Shown here piece after piece: positions 1-12,657 of a DNA stretch of 64,000 nucleotides. The first letter of the stretch is position 1, and each line of letters opens with the position of its first letter. The translations under genes and the position numbers were made by a program. This DNA is from Massilia yuzhufengensis (GTDB lineage Bacteria; Pseudomonadota; Gammaproteobacteria; Burkholderiales; Burkholderiaceae_D): NCBI RefSeq assembly GCF_900112225.1, contig NZ_FOLD01000008.1, forward strand, positions 124,001 through 188,000, written 5' to 3'. The notes beneath the pieces were generated by a model. It did not search any database, was not told where the DNA came from, and was given only the letters and a program-made list of their open reading frames with translations.

Positions 1-1897
1 CATTCCACATCTTGTTGCAGAAGTTGCGGTAACCTTCGCAGCGGCCCAGGTCGAAGTTGATGTTGCGGCCCAGCGAAGCGTAGCTCGCCATGGTGAAGCG
101 CACGGCGTCGGTGCCGAAGGCGGGAACGCCGTCCGGGAATTCCTTGCGGGTGGCTTTCGCGATCTTTTCGGCGGCGCGCGGGTCCATCAGGCCGGTGGTG
201 CGCTTGGCCACCAGGTCGTCGAGCTTGATGCCGTCGATCAGGTCGATCGGGTCGAGGGTATTGCCCTTGGACTTCGACATCTTCTGGCCTTGACTGTCGC
301 GCACCAGGCCGTGCACGTACACGGTCTCGAACGGCACCTTGCCGGTGAAGTGGGCCGTCATCATCACCATGCGGGCGACCCAGAAGAAGATGATGTCAAA
401 GCCGGTGACCAGCACCGACGACGGCAGGAACATCTCCATGTCCTTGGTCTGCTCGGGCCAGCCCATGGTCGAGAACGGAACCAGGGCCGACGAGAACCAG
501 GTGTCGAGCACGTCGTCGTCGCGGCGGATCGGGCCGGCGATGCCGGCCGCCTTGGCCTTGGCTTGCGCTTCTTCTTCGGTGCGGGCGACCACGATCTGGC
601 CGTCTTCGGCGTACCAGGCCGGGATGCGGTGGCCCCACCACAGCTGGCGCGAGATGCACCAGTCCTGGATGTTGCCCAGCCACTGGTTGTAGGTGGTGGT
701 CCAGTTCTCAGGGACGAACTTGATCTGGCCGCTGGCGACCTTTTCCATGGCCACTTCGGTGATCGACTTGCCCGGGTTGAAAGTGCCTTCCGGCGCCGGC
801 TTGCTCATCGCGACGAACCACTGGTCGGTGAGCATCGGCTCGATAACGACGCCGGTACGGTCGCCGCGCGGGACCATCAGCTTGTGCGGCTTCACCGCTT
901 CCAGCAGGCCTTGCGCTTCCAGGTCGGCGACGATCTGCTTGCGCGCGGCGAAGCGGTCCATGCCCTGGTATTGGGCGGGGCCGTTCTCGTTGACCTTGGC
1001 GTCGAGCGTGAAGATGCTGATCGGCGCGAGGCCGGCGCGCTGGCCGACCGCGTAGTCGTTGAAGTCGTGGGCAGGGGTGATCTTGACGCAGCCGGTGCCG
1101 AATTCCTTGTCGACGTAGCTGTCGGCGATGACCGGGATCTGGCGGCCGGTGAGCGGCAGGGTCAGCATCTTGCCGTGCAGGTGCGTGTAGCGCTCGTCGG
1201 TCGGATCCACCGCCACCGCGACGTCACCCAGCATGGTCTCGGGACGGGTGGTGGCCACCGTCAGCTGGCCGGAGCCGTCGGCGAGCGGGTACTGGATGTA
1301 CCACATCGAGCCGTCTTCTTCCTGCGAATCCACTTCGAGGTCCGACACCGCGGTGCCCAGCACCGGATCCCAGTTGACCAGGCGCTTGCCGCGGTAGATC
1401 AGGCCTTGCTCGTACAGGCGCACGAAGACTTCCGACACCGTCTTGGAACGGGTCTCGTCCATCGTGAAGTATTCGCGCTGCCAGTCCGGCGACGTACCCA
1501 TGCGGCGCATCTGGCCGGTGATGGTGTTGCCCGACTTTTCCTTCCACTCCCAGACCTTCTCGACGAAGGCTTCGCGGCCCAGGTCGTGGCGCGAGATCTT
1601 CTGCGCGTCGAGCTGGCGCTCCACCACGATCTGGGTGGCGATGCCGGCGTGGTCGGTGCCCGGGATCCACGCGGTGTTATAGCCGCGCATGCGGTAGTAG
1701 CGGGTCAGGCCGTCCATGACGGTCTGGTTGAAGGCATGGCCCATGTGCAGGGTGCCCGTCACGTTCGGCGGCGGCAGCTGGATGCTGAACGACGGCTTGC
1801 CGTCCTCCATGGTGGCGGCGTAGTAACCGCGCTGTTCCCACTCGGCGCGCCAGTATTGTTCAATGTCTGCGGGCTCGAAAGACTTGGCTAGTTCCAT
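1..1897 (-). CDS. valS: Valine--tRNA ligase, 5' part (3' end lies outside the window)
   Basis: Cytoplasmic class I aminoacyl-tRNA synthetase that charges tRNA-Val and edits mischarged threonine. About 632 codons are present, and the remaining C-terminal part lies left of position 1. The protein starts [13 protein letters not shown]. The HIGH-type signature is seen as [14 protein letters not shown] near residues 43-56. The KMSKS loop, read as GQKMSKSKG, is encoded around 265-290. The long insertion between them is the CP1 editing domain. ATG at 1897 is the first start of this frame and is preceded by a TATAAT box. It is divergent from the thiamine operon. The identification is secure because both catalytic signatures and the [10 protein letters not shown] segment are present. 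Confidence 0.96.
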   Translation of the reverse strand, partial: MELAKSFEPADIEQYWRAEWEQRGYYAATMEDGKPSFSIQLPPPNVTGTLHMGHAFNQTVMDGLTRYYRMRGYNTAWIPGTDHAGIATQIVVERQLDAQKISRHDLGREAFVEKVWEWKEKSGNTITGQMRRMGTSPDWQREYFTMDETRSKTVSEVFVRLYEQGLIYRGKRLVNWDPVLGTAVSDLEVDSQEEDGSMWYIQYPLADGSGQLTVATTRPETMLGDVAVAVDPTDERYTHLHGKMLTLPLTGRQIPVIADSYVDKEFGTGCVKITPAHDFNDYAVGQRAGLAPISIFTLDAKVNENGPAQYQGMDRFAARKQIVADLEAQGLLEAVKPHKLMVPRGDRTGVVIEPMLTDQWFVAMSKPAPEGTFNPGKSITEVAMEKVASGQIKFVPENWTTTYNQWLGNIQDWCISRQLWWGHRIPAWYAEDGQIVVARTEEEAQAKAKAAGIAGPIRRDDDVLDTWFSSALVPFSTMGWPEQTKDMEMFLPSSVLVTGFDIIFFWVARMVMMTAHFTGKVPFETVYVHGLVRDSQGQKMSKSKGNTLDPIDLIDGIKLDDLVAKRTTGLMDPRAAEKIAKATRKEFPDGVPAFGTDAVRFTMASYASLGRNINFDLGRCEGYRNFCNKMWN

Positions 1898-1933
1898 GAT
1901 GTGGCGATGTGCGAAGGATTGATCGAAACGACC

Positions 1934-1939
1934 ATTATA
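1934..1939 (-). promoter_or_regulatory. valS: Probable valS -10 box
   Basis: A perfect TATAAT reads on the minus strand here, placing the transcription start about 30 nt upstream of the valS ATG. No good -35 hexamer is visible 16-18 bp further up, so the promoter is only moderately supported. Confidence 0.45.
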
Positions 1940-2019
1940 GAGGAGGCCGGGGTGGATGCGGTCGGGCCGGCAGGCCGGTGGCGGCAGGGGCTATGCATTT
2001 TCGTTATGAGCATATAGTA

Positions 2020-2051
2020 TTTACACATGTACAAGCGAGTTCGGATATAAT
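2020..2051 (+). promoter_or_regulatory. Probable promoter of the thiamine operon
   Basis: A perfect TATAAT lies at 2046-2051, about 30 nt before the TPP aptamer. The best -35 candidate is TTTACA at 2020-2025, which gives a long spacer of 20 bp, so the -10 box is the stronger half of the call. Confidence 0.5.
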
Positions 2052-2077
2052 CCGGTCCGCTGCCCCGATGGGCAGCG

Positions 2078-4158
<2,081 letters not shown>

Positions 4159-4159
<1 letters not shown>

Positions 4160-4362
4160 TGACGGAAATCGAACTCAATGGGGCGCCGTATTGCGTGCCG
4201 CAGGCGTACTCGCTGCAGGAGCTGGCGGGGCGGCTGGGCGTGGCGGAGCAGGCGGTAGCGGTGGCGGTCAACCGCGAAGTCGTGCCGCGCCCGCAATGGC
4301 CGCAGCGCCAGTTGCAGGCCCGCGACCGGGTCGACATCGTACGCGCCATCGGCGGCGGTTGA
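4159..4362 (+). CDS. thiS: Sulfur carrier protein ThiS
   Basis: Small ubiquitin-like sulfur carrier of 67 residues. Its C-terminal glycine is adenylated, converted to a thiocarboxylate, and donates sulfur to ThiG during thiazole formation. The protein opens [15 protein letters not shown] and ends in IGGG, matching the required C-terminal di-glycine. The start overlaps the thiC stop as TGATG, so translation is probably coupled. GAGGTG just upstream can serve as the ribosome-binding site. No ThiF-type activating enzyme is encoded in this cluster, so that step must be supplied elsewhere. Confidence 0.93.
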
Positions 4363-4376
4363 AAATGGAAACTCGC

Positions 4377-5165
4377 ATGAACACACACAACGATACCCTC
4401 GTCATCGCCGGCCGCCAGTACCAATCTCGCCTCCTGGTCGGCAGCGGAAAATACCGCGACCTGCAGCAAACCCGCGACGCCACCCTGGCCGCCGGTGCCG
4501 AGATCGTCACGGTCGCCATCCGCCGCGTGAACATCGGCCAGGACCCGCACGCCCCCAGCCTGCTGGACGTGCTCCCGCCCGACGAATTCACCATCCTGCC
4601 CAACACGGCGGGCTGCTACACGGCGAAAGACGCGGTCTACACCCTGCAGATGGCGCGCGAACTGCTCGGTGGCCGCAAGCTGGTCAAGCTGGAAGTGCTG
4701 GGCGACGAGACAACCCTGTTCCCGCACATGCCCGAGACATTGAAGGCGCTTGAGGTGCTGGTGCGCGACGGCTTCGACGTCATGGTCTACTGCAGCGACG
4801 ACCCGGTGCAGGCGCGCATCCTGCAGCAGATCGGCTGCGTCGCCGTGATGCCGCTGGCTTCCCTCATCGGCTCGGGCATGGGCATCCTCAATCCGTGGAA
4901 CCTCAAGCTCATCATCGACGAGGCCACCGTGCCGGTGCTGGTCGATGCCGGGGTTGGCACCGCGTCGGATGCGGCGATTGCAATGGAGCTCGGCTGCGAC
5001 GGCGTGCTGATGAACACCGCCATCGCCGCCGCCGGCGACCCGGTGCGCATGGCGCGCGCGATGCGCCACGCCGTCATCGCGGGACGCGAAGCCCATCTCG
5101 CGGGCCGCATGCCGCGCCGCTTCGCGGCCTCGCCATCCTCGCCGCGCGAAGGCGTCGCCGCTTGA
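4377..5165 (+). CDS. thiG: Thiazole synthase ThiG
   Basis: Forms the thiazole phosphate ring from 1-deoxyxylulose 5-phosphate, dehydroglycine and ThiS thiocarboxylate. It has 262 residues from ATG 4377. An ATG at 4365 would add four residues, but 4377 matches the family N-terminus MNTxxDTLxIAGRxYxSRL and has GGAA upstream. The TIM-barrel landmarks are visible: LLVGSGKY, the catalytic-lysine strand [22 protein letters not shown], and the phosphate-binding end [12 protein letters not shown]. It lies 14 bp after thiS, and its stop overlaps the next start (TGATG). Its substrate is made by Dxs, also encoded in this window. Confidence 0.96.
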   Translation: MNTHNDTLVIAGRQYQSRLLVGSGKYRDLQQTRDATLAAGAEIVTVAIRRVNIGQDPHAPSLLDVLPPDEFTILPNTAGCYTAKDAVYTLQMARELLGGRKLVKLEVLGDETTLFPHMPETLKALEVLVRDGFDVMVYCSDDPVQARILQQIGCVAVMPLASLIGSGMGILNPWNLKLIIDEATVPVLVDAGVGTASDAAIAMELGCDGVLMNTAIAAAGDPVRMARAMRHAVIAGREAHLAGRMPRRFAASPSSPREGVAA

Positions 5166-5908
5166 TGGTGCCGACCGTCCTCGTGTTCGCCGGGCTCGAT
5201 CCCGGCGGTGGGGCCGGGATGGCGGCGGACATCGCCGCCATCGGCGCTCTCGGCGGCCACGCGCTGCCGGTGGCCACCGCGCTCACCGTGCAGGACAACA
5301 ACCGGGTGCACGAGGTGCGGCCGGTCGACGCGGCCTTCCTGGTGCGCCAGGCCGACGCCCTGATCGACGCCTGCAGCATCGATGCGGTCAAGATCGGCAT
5401 CCCGGGCAGCCGCGAGAATGCCGCAGCCATCGCGCGCCTGCTGCGCCAGCTGCGCGCGGCCGATCCGGCGCTGCCGATCGTGCTCGACCCGGTGCTGGCC
5501 AGCGGCCATGGCGACGCGCTCGGCGCGGGCAGCGCCATCGCCGCGCTGGCCGAACTGCTTCCGCTGGCGACCATCCTGGTGCCCAACCTGCCGGAGGCAC
5601 GCGCGCTCGGCGCCGTGCCCTGCGAGCACGTGCTGGTGACCGGCGGCCATGGCGAGGGCGAGGTCATCGTCAATCGCTGGCTGCGCGACGGCGTCGAGCA
5701 GCGCGCCTGGCGCCTGCCGCGCCTGCCGCACACCTACCACGGCAGCGGCTGCACCCTGGCCGCCGCCATCGCCGCGCGCCTGGCCCTGGGCGACCCGATG
5801 CAGGCGGCGCTGGAACACGCCCAGGACTACTGCCACCAGGCGCTGGCCCACGCCTTCTGGATCGGGCCCGGCCAGCGCATCCCGCGCCGCATCCTGCACA
5901 CCCACTAA
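5165..5908 (+). CDS. thiD: Hydroxymethylpyrimidine / phosphomethylpyrimidine kinase ThiD
   Basis: Ribokinase-family kinase that phosphorylates HMP and HMP phosphate to HMP diphosphate. The 247 residues begin [20 protein letters not shown], which fits the family substrate loop AGxDPxGGAG. The C-terminal anion hole and catalytic cysteine are seen as HGSGCTLAAAIAARL near residues 192-207. It is translationally coupled to thiG through TGATG. It is somewhat shorter than the enteric enzyme, but all expected motifs are present. The operon position between thiG and thiE supports the pathway role. Confidence 0.92.
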   Translation: MVPTVLVFAGLDPGGGAGMAADIAAIGALGGHALPVATALTVQDNNRVHEVRPVDAAFLVRQADALIDACSIDAVKIGIPGSRENAAAIARLLRQLRAADPALPIVLDPVLASGHGDALGAGSAIAALAELLPLATILVPNLPEARALGAVPCEHVLVTGGHGEGEVIVNRWLRDGVEQRAWRLPRLPHTYHGSGCTLAAAIAARLALGDPMQAALEHAQDYCHQALAHAFWIGPGQRIPRRILHTH

Positions 5909-5918
5909 GCACATCGAC

Positions 5919-6575
5919 ATGACCATATTGAAAAACCGCCCGATGCAGGGCCTCTACCTGGTGACACCCGACTGGGACGACACCGACTGCCTGCTGGCGG
6001 TTACCGGCACCGCGCTCGCCGCCGGCGCCGCGCTGGTGCAGTACCGTCACAAGAGCGCCAGCCCTTCGCTGCGCGTGCAGCAGGCGACCGCCCTGCTGGC
6101 GCTGTGCCGCCGCTACGGCCGCCCGCTCGTCATCAACGACCACCTCGACCTGTGCCGCGACCTCGATGCCGACGGCGTGCACCTGGGCGGCACCGACGCC
6201 CCGGTCGCCCGCGCGCGCGCGCTGCTCGGCCCCGGCAAGATCGTGGGCGCCTCCTGCTACGGCGAGCTGAAACTGGCCGAGGCAGCCGAGCAGGCCGGCG
6301 CCAGCTATGTCGCCTTCGGCGGCTTCTATCCGTCGCCGGTGAAGAAGTACACCTTCGTCACGCCGCCGGAACTGATCGACGTGTGGCGCAGCCGGGTGGC
6401 GCTGCCGATGGTGGTGATCGGCGGGATGACCCCGCACAATGCCGCGCCCCTGGTCGCGCGCGGCGCCTCAATGGTGGCCGCCATCACCAGCGTGTACGGC
6501 GCGGACGACCCGGATGCGGCGGTGCGCGCGTTCTGTGCGCTGTTCGGGCGGGATGAACCTACAATGGCGGAATAG
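5919..6575 (+). CDS. thiE: Thiamine-phosphate synthase ThiE
   Basis: Joins HMP diphosphate with thiazole phosphate to give thiamine phosphate, completing the set encoded by this operon. It has 218 residues and starts MTILKNRPMQGLYLVTPDW, 10 nt after the thiD stop. TIM-barrel motifs are visible: VQYRHKSAS (usually QLREK), VINDHLDLCRDLDADGVHLG and YVAFGGFYPSPVKK. No strong Shine-Dalgarno is seen, and an internal ATG at 5943 is possible but would remove the start of the first strand. The QYRHK version of the diphosphate-binding motif is common in this branch. Confidence 0.94.
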   Translation: MTILKNRPMQGLYLVTPDWDDTDCLLAVTGTALAAGAALVQYRHKSASPSLRVQQATALLALCRRYGRPLVINDHLDLCRDLDADGVHLGGTDAPVARARALLGPGKIVGASCYGELKLAEAAEQAGASYVAFGGFYPSPVKKYTFVTPPELIDVWRSRVALPMVVIGGMTPHNAAPLVARGASMVAAITSVYGADDPDAAVRAFCALFGRDEPTMAE

Positions 6576-6594
6576 TCCACTCTGCCTGCATGCC

Positions 6595-7311
6595 ATGCGC
6601 CGTTCGCTCCGCCTGTTGACCCACACCCGCCGCCACCCGTCGGCCATCCTGCTGCTGGTGCAGCTGCTCGGCATGCTGCTCTACCCGTTCATCGAGAGCG
6701 AGCCGGCGGGCCATGTTGCGTTCAACGTGTTCGGCGTCGTGGTGCTGGCGCTGACCATCCGCATGGTGCGGCGCACGCCCGGCGAAACCTGGATCAGCGT
6801 GACGCTGGGAGCGGCCATCCTGGTCCTGCTGGCGCTGCAGACCTTCCTCGACCTGCGCCCCGAGCTGCTGCCCTGGTCGTCGGGGCTGGAAGCGCTGTTC
6901 TACTTCTACGCCGCCGCCAGCCTGATCGCCTACATGATGGGCGACCGCCAGGCCACCACCGACGAGCTGTTCGCCGCCGGCGCCACGTTTACGCTGCTGG
7001 CCTGGGGCTTCACCCACCTCTACCTGATGGTGCAGGAACTGCACCCAGGCACCTTCGCCGCGGCCGTCAACGCGGCGGCGCCGCGCACCTGGAGCGAACT
7101 GAATTACCTGAGCTTCGCGCTGCTCTCGAGCACCGGCATCGGCGACGTGATTCCGCTCACCACCCATGCGCGCGCGCTGTGCAGCATCGAGATGCTGGTC
7201 GGCGTGATGTACCTGGCGGCGGTGGTGGCGCGCCTGATCGGCTTTACCACCCAGGGCAAGGTGCATCGGCGCCACCCCAAGGCGCCGCCCGAGCCGTGGG
7301 AGCAGGACTAG
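6595..7311 (+). CDS. Six-TM potassium-channel-like membrane protein
   Basis: Integral membrane protein of 238 residues with about six hydrophobic segments and a pore-loop signature. The segment SFALLSSTGIGDVIP near residues 172-187 matches the P-loop and selectivity filter of two-TM (Ion_trans_2) channels, with TGIGD in place of the usual TxGYGD. A final membrane helix (ALCSIEMLVGVMYLAAVVARL) follows. The variant filter means potassium selectivity cannot be assumed. ATG 6595 gives MRRSLRLLTHTRRHPSA. An in-frame ATG at 6553 would overlap thiE by 23 bases. It lies 20 bp after thiE and may share its transcript, but no thiamine role is implied. Confidence 0.75.
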   Translation: MRRSLRLLTHTRRHPSAILLLVQLLGMLLYPFIESEPAGHVAFNVFGVVVLALTIRMVRRTPGETWISVTLGAAILVLLALQTFLDLRPELLPWSSGLEALFYFYAAASLIAYMMGDRQATTDELFAAGATFTLLAWGFTHLYLMVQELHPGTFAAAVNAAAPRTWSELNYLSFALLSSTGIGDVIPLTTHARALCSIEMLVGVMYLAAVVARLIGFTTQGKVHRRHPKAPPEPWEQD

Positions 7312-7406
7312 CGGCACATATGCATCAAATTCGGCCCGCCACGCATTGACCGCGCGTAGCGCTGCATGCGATATTGGTTTTTTGCCACTTCAATGGAAGT
7401 CATCGC

Positions 7407-8846
7407 ATGCGCCGTCCTGTCTCCACCATCGCTTCCGCCATCGCCCTGGCGCTGGCCGCCAATGCCGCCTGGGCCCAGGTGCCGGCCGGCGCCATCACCC
7501 CCGACTCGCTGCGCGGCCACGTCGCCTTCCTCGCCTCCGACCTGCTGGAAGGCCGCGGCACGCCATCGCGCGGGCAGGACATGGCGGTCGAGTACATCGC
7601 CGCCCAGTTCCGCCGTGCCGGGCTGGAGCCGGTGGGCGACGACGGTTATTTCCAGACCGCGAACTGGCAGTATGCCGAGCGCAAGGCCGATGACGTCGCG
7701 TTCAGCGTGTCGGGCGGCGGATCCTCCATCACGGTGGCGGCCGGGGGCGTGACCGGCAACTTCCTCGACCCGCTGGCGCTGGCCGCCACGCCGGCCGTGT
7801 TCATGAGCTGGAAGGAGGCGCTGGAAAACAGCGCCGCCGCCAATGGCAAGGTGCTGGTGGTGCCGGCTGCCGCGGTGCCGGGCGCGGCCCGCATCCTGCA
7901 GGAGAAGCTCACCAGCAAGCCGGCCCTGATCGTGCTGGTCGACCGTGAGAAGCGCCACGGCGCCGGTACCGGCGGCTGGCTGATCGATCCGGAGCAGGCA
8001 ACGCCCAAGGGTGCGCCGCCGGTGCTGGTGCTCAATGCCGCTGACGCGGCGGCGGTGCTGGAAAAGGGCGGCGCCACCGTGACCGCGCGCGTGGCCGCGC
8101 CGTCGGTGCGCCCCGTCAAGCTGCGCAACGTGGCCGGCATCCTGCGCGGCTCGGACCCGAAGCTCAAGAATACCTATGTCCTGATGACGGCCCACCACGA
8201 CCACGTCGGCATCCGCAATGGCGAGATCTATAACGGCGCCAACGACGACGCCAGCGGCGTGGTGTCGGTGATCGAGGCGGCCCACGCACTGGCCGCCCAC
8301 AAGGAGCGCCCGCGCCGCAGCATCGTCTTCATGACCCTGTTCGGCGAAGAACTCGGCATGCTCGGCTCGAAATACTATGCGCGCCATCCGCTGTTCCCGC
8401 TGAAGGACACGGTCGCCAACATCAACCTCGAGCAGACCGGCCGCACCGACGACAGCGAAGGCAAGCAGCTCAATTCGATCGCCATGACCGGCTTCGATTT
8501 CTCCACCCTCAGCGACATGCTGCGCAAGGCCGGCGACGACACCGGCATCAAGCTGTGGAAGCACGTGAGCTTCAGCGACCAGTTCTTCGGCCGCGCCGAC
8601 AACCAGTCGCTGGCCGACGTGGGCGTGCCCGCGCACACGCTGTCGGTGGCCTACGGCTTCCCCGACTACCACGGCAAGGACGACACCTGGGACAAGCTCG
8701 ACTACGACAACATGGCGCGCGTGACGCGCATGCTGGCGCGCGGTGTGTACGACGTCGCCAACAGCACCACGCGCCCGGTATGGACCAATGCGCCGAAGGC
8801 GGCCGGCTACGCCACCAAGGGACGCGCGCTGAACGCGGCGCCGTGA
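7407..8846 (+). CDS. Secreted M28 family zinc metallopeptidase
   Basis: Probable periplasmic or secreted aminopeptidase of 479 residues. A signal peptide is clear: MRRPVSTIASAIALALAANAAWAQ, with cleavage after AWA or AWAQ. A PA-type insert (residues about 120-220) precedes the M28 catalytic core. Co-catalytic zinc ligands are visible in order: TAHHDHVG near 262, NGANDDASGV near 278, the general-base region FGEELG near 313, and FPDYHGKDDTWDKLDYDN near 420-437. ATG 7407 has GGAAG seven bases upstream; an upstream in-frame GTG would place extra charged residues before the signal peptide. Its stop overlaps the next gene's start (GTGATGG). The substrate is unknown. Confidence 0.9.
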   Translation: MRRPVSTIASAIALALAANAAWAQVPAGAITPDSLRGHVAFLASDLLEGRGTPSRGQDMAVEYIAAQFRRAGLEPVGDDGYFQTANWQYAERKADDVAFSVSGGGSSITVAAGGVTGNFLDPLALAATPAVFMSWKEALENSAAANGKVLVVPAAAVPGAARILQEKLTSKPALIVLVDREKRHGAGTGGWLIDPEQATPKGAPPVLVLNAADAAAVLEKGGATVTARVAAPSVRPVKLRNVAGILRGSDPKLKNTYVLMTAHHDHVGIRNGEIYNGANDDASGVVSVIEAAHALAAHKERPRRSIVFMTLFGEELGMLGSKYYARHPLFPLKDTVANINLEQTGRTDDSEGKQLNSIAMTGFDFSTLSDMLRKAGDDTGIKLWKHVSFSDQFFGRADNQSLADVGVPAHTLSVAYGFPDYHGKDDTWDKLDYDNMARVTRMLARGVYDVANSTTRPVWTNAPKAAGYATKGRALNAAP

Positions 8847-9408
8847 TGGAGGCGGGTACGAGCGCCTTCGTGGTCCGGCGGCTGGGAGCGGACGAATGGC
8901 AGGCCTACCGCGCCATCCGCCTGCAGGCGCTGGCGCAGGACCCCGACGCGTTCGGCAGCACCCTGGCCCTGGAACAGGCGCTGGCGCCCGCTACCTGGTC
9001 GGCGCGGGTGGCCAAGGCCGCCGTGTCGGGCATCGACTGTCCGCTGGTGGCCGAGGCGGCAGGTGCGCTGGTGGGGCTGGCCTGGGCCAAGGTGGATGGG
9101 GAACGGCCAGGCAACGTCAACCTGTACCAGATGTGGGTGGCGCCGCAGTGGCGCGGGCAGGGCGTGGCCGGGGCGCTGCTGCGCGCGGCCACCGCCTGGG
9201 CCAGGGAGCGCGGTGCGCAGTCGCTGGAACTGGGCGTGAACTGTGCGAACCCGGCGGCGATCGGACTGTATGCGCGCGAAGGCTTGCTGGTCGTCGGCGC
9301 GCCGTATCCGATGCGCGAAGGCACCGCGCTGATGGAACAGCGGATGCAGCTGGTCCTGTCAACAACATGGGACGCCGAGGCGTCCCATGTTGACATCACA
9401 ACCAGGCC

Positions 9409-9412
<4 letters not shown>
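8846..9412 (+). CDS. GNAT family N-acetyltransferase
   Basis: Acetyl-CoA-dependent acetyltransferase of 188 residues with an unidentified acceptor. The acetyl-CoA-binding motif A is seen as VAPQWRGQGVAGALLRAATAW near residues 98-118 (Q/RxxGxG/A pattern), followed by LGVNCANPAAIGLYAREGL of motif B. It is coupled to the M28 peptidase by an overlapping ATG. The last 16 or so residues (TTWDAEASHVDITTRP) lie outside the fold and are encoded by a 13-bp perfect hairpin. The stop codon overlaps the stop of the convergent protease gene. Confidence 0.88.
9363..9392. terminator. Perfect 13-bp hairpin between convergent genes
   Basis: The arms CAACATGGGACGC (9363-9375) and GCGTCCCATGTTG (9380-9392) are perfect inverted repeats around the tetraloop CGAG. 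No T-run follows on either strand, so it is not a textbook intrinsic terminator. Its place at the meeting point of two convergent genes fits a bidirectional transcription barrier or 3'-end stabiliser. It lies inside the 3' end of the acetyltransferase gene and 17 bp beyond the protease stop. Confidence 0.6.
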
Positions 9413-10974
<1,562 letters not shown>

Positions 10975-11336
10975 GAATTCTCCGTATGAAAACAATGTTT
11001 TACGCCGCGGCTCTGTAGGGCCTTGTGCGCTGATGTGTCCGCATTGATATGCGGTAATTGAGTGTATTTGAAAAACATTTGCGTATGCATACAAGAGTCA
11101 ATTGTGCACAGGATATATTTGACAAAGAACAGAAGGCTTGAGGTTCCTCATCCGTATGACCTGACACCGTGCTATCTTTTTCCCAAACGCCCGCGGCAAA
11201 CGCGGCTTCCCAGCCCGCGACCGGCGCCCGAAAGCAGGCTGCGCCGCACGCGAACGCACTCCTTGTTATCATGTCAAACTTTACGGCGTTGCAAAACGGC
11301 GTCGCCCCACGCTTGTTCTGGAAATAAAGGGAAAAC
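10975..11336. other. Divergent intergenic region (S8 protease / frmA)
   Basis: About 360 bp of relatively AT-rich sequence separates the divergent protease and dehydrogenase genes, so both promoters should lie here. A TTGACA occurs at 11119-11124 on the plus strand, but no matching -10 follows at the right distance. An AAAGGGAAAA stretch just before 11337 is the frmA ribosome-binding region. Open frames here have no recognisable protein character. Nothing more specific is visible. Confidence 0.4.
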
Positions 11337-12443
<1,107 letters not shown>

Positions 12444-12451
12444 GTTCCTCC

Positions 12452-12474
12452 GGGCGGGCCGTCCTGGCCTGCCC
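12452..12474 (+). terminator. Possible weak terminator after frmA
   Basis: GGGCGGGCC and GGCCTGCCC form a 9-bp stem (one G-U pair in RNA) with a 5-nt loop, 8 bp after the frmA stop. No U-tract follows, so it may only stabilise the 3' end. Confidence 0.3.
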
Positions 12475-12587
12475 AATCCATCCTGTACCGCCAATCTTGC
12501 CGCCTGTCGCACCAGGCTGGCTGCTGCTCGCGTGCGCGCCTAGAGTTCACCTGTCGCCAGCCCGCGTGAACCGGGACGGCACAAAGT

Positions 12588-12632
12588 AGAAAAAAAGTTC
12601 TAGACAATTTTATCTAGAACTTTTAATCTAGA
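12588..12632 (+). promoter_or_regulatory. Triple TCTAGA operator-like repeat before the M56 gene
   Basis: TCTAGA occurs at 12599, 12613 and 12627, exactly 14 bp apart, in an AT-rich block that contrasts with the GC-rich surroundings. The first two sit inside an inverted repeat of 12 bp, AAAAGTTCTAGA and TCTAGAACTTTT, around an 8-bp AT-rich centre. The tandem units begin TCTAGACAATTTTA and TCTAGAACTTTTAA. The location 25-60 bp before the ATG suggests binding sites for a repressor over the promoter. The regulator is not identified. Confidence 0.6.
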
Positions 12633-12657
12633 TTCCAACGATAGCGGAGACCTCCCG

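Noticed and set aside
7980-8846. Possible frameshift in the M28 peptidase because of long alternative frames at its 3' end
   Set aside because: The chosen frame carries all metal-ligand motifs without interruption up to its stop.
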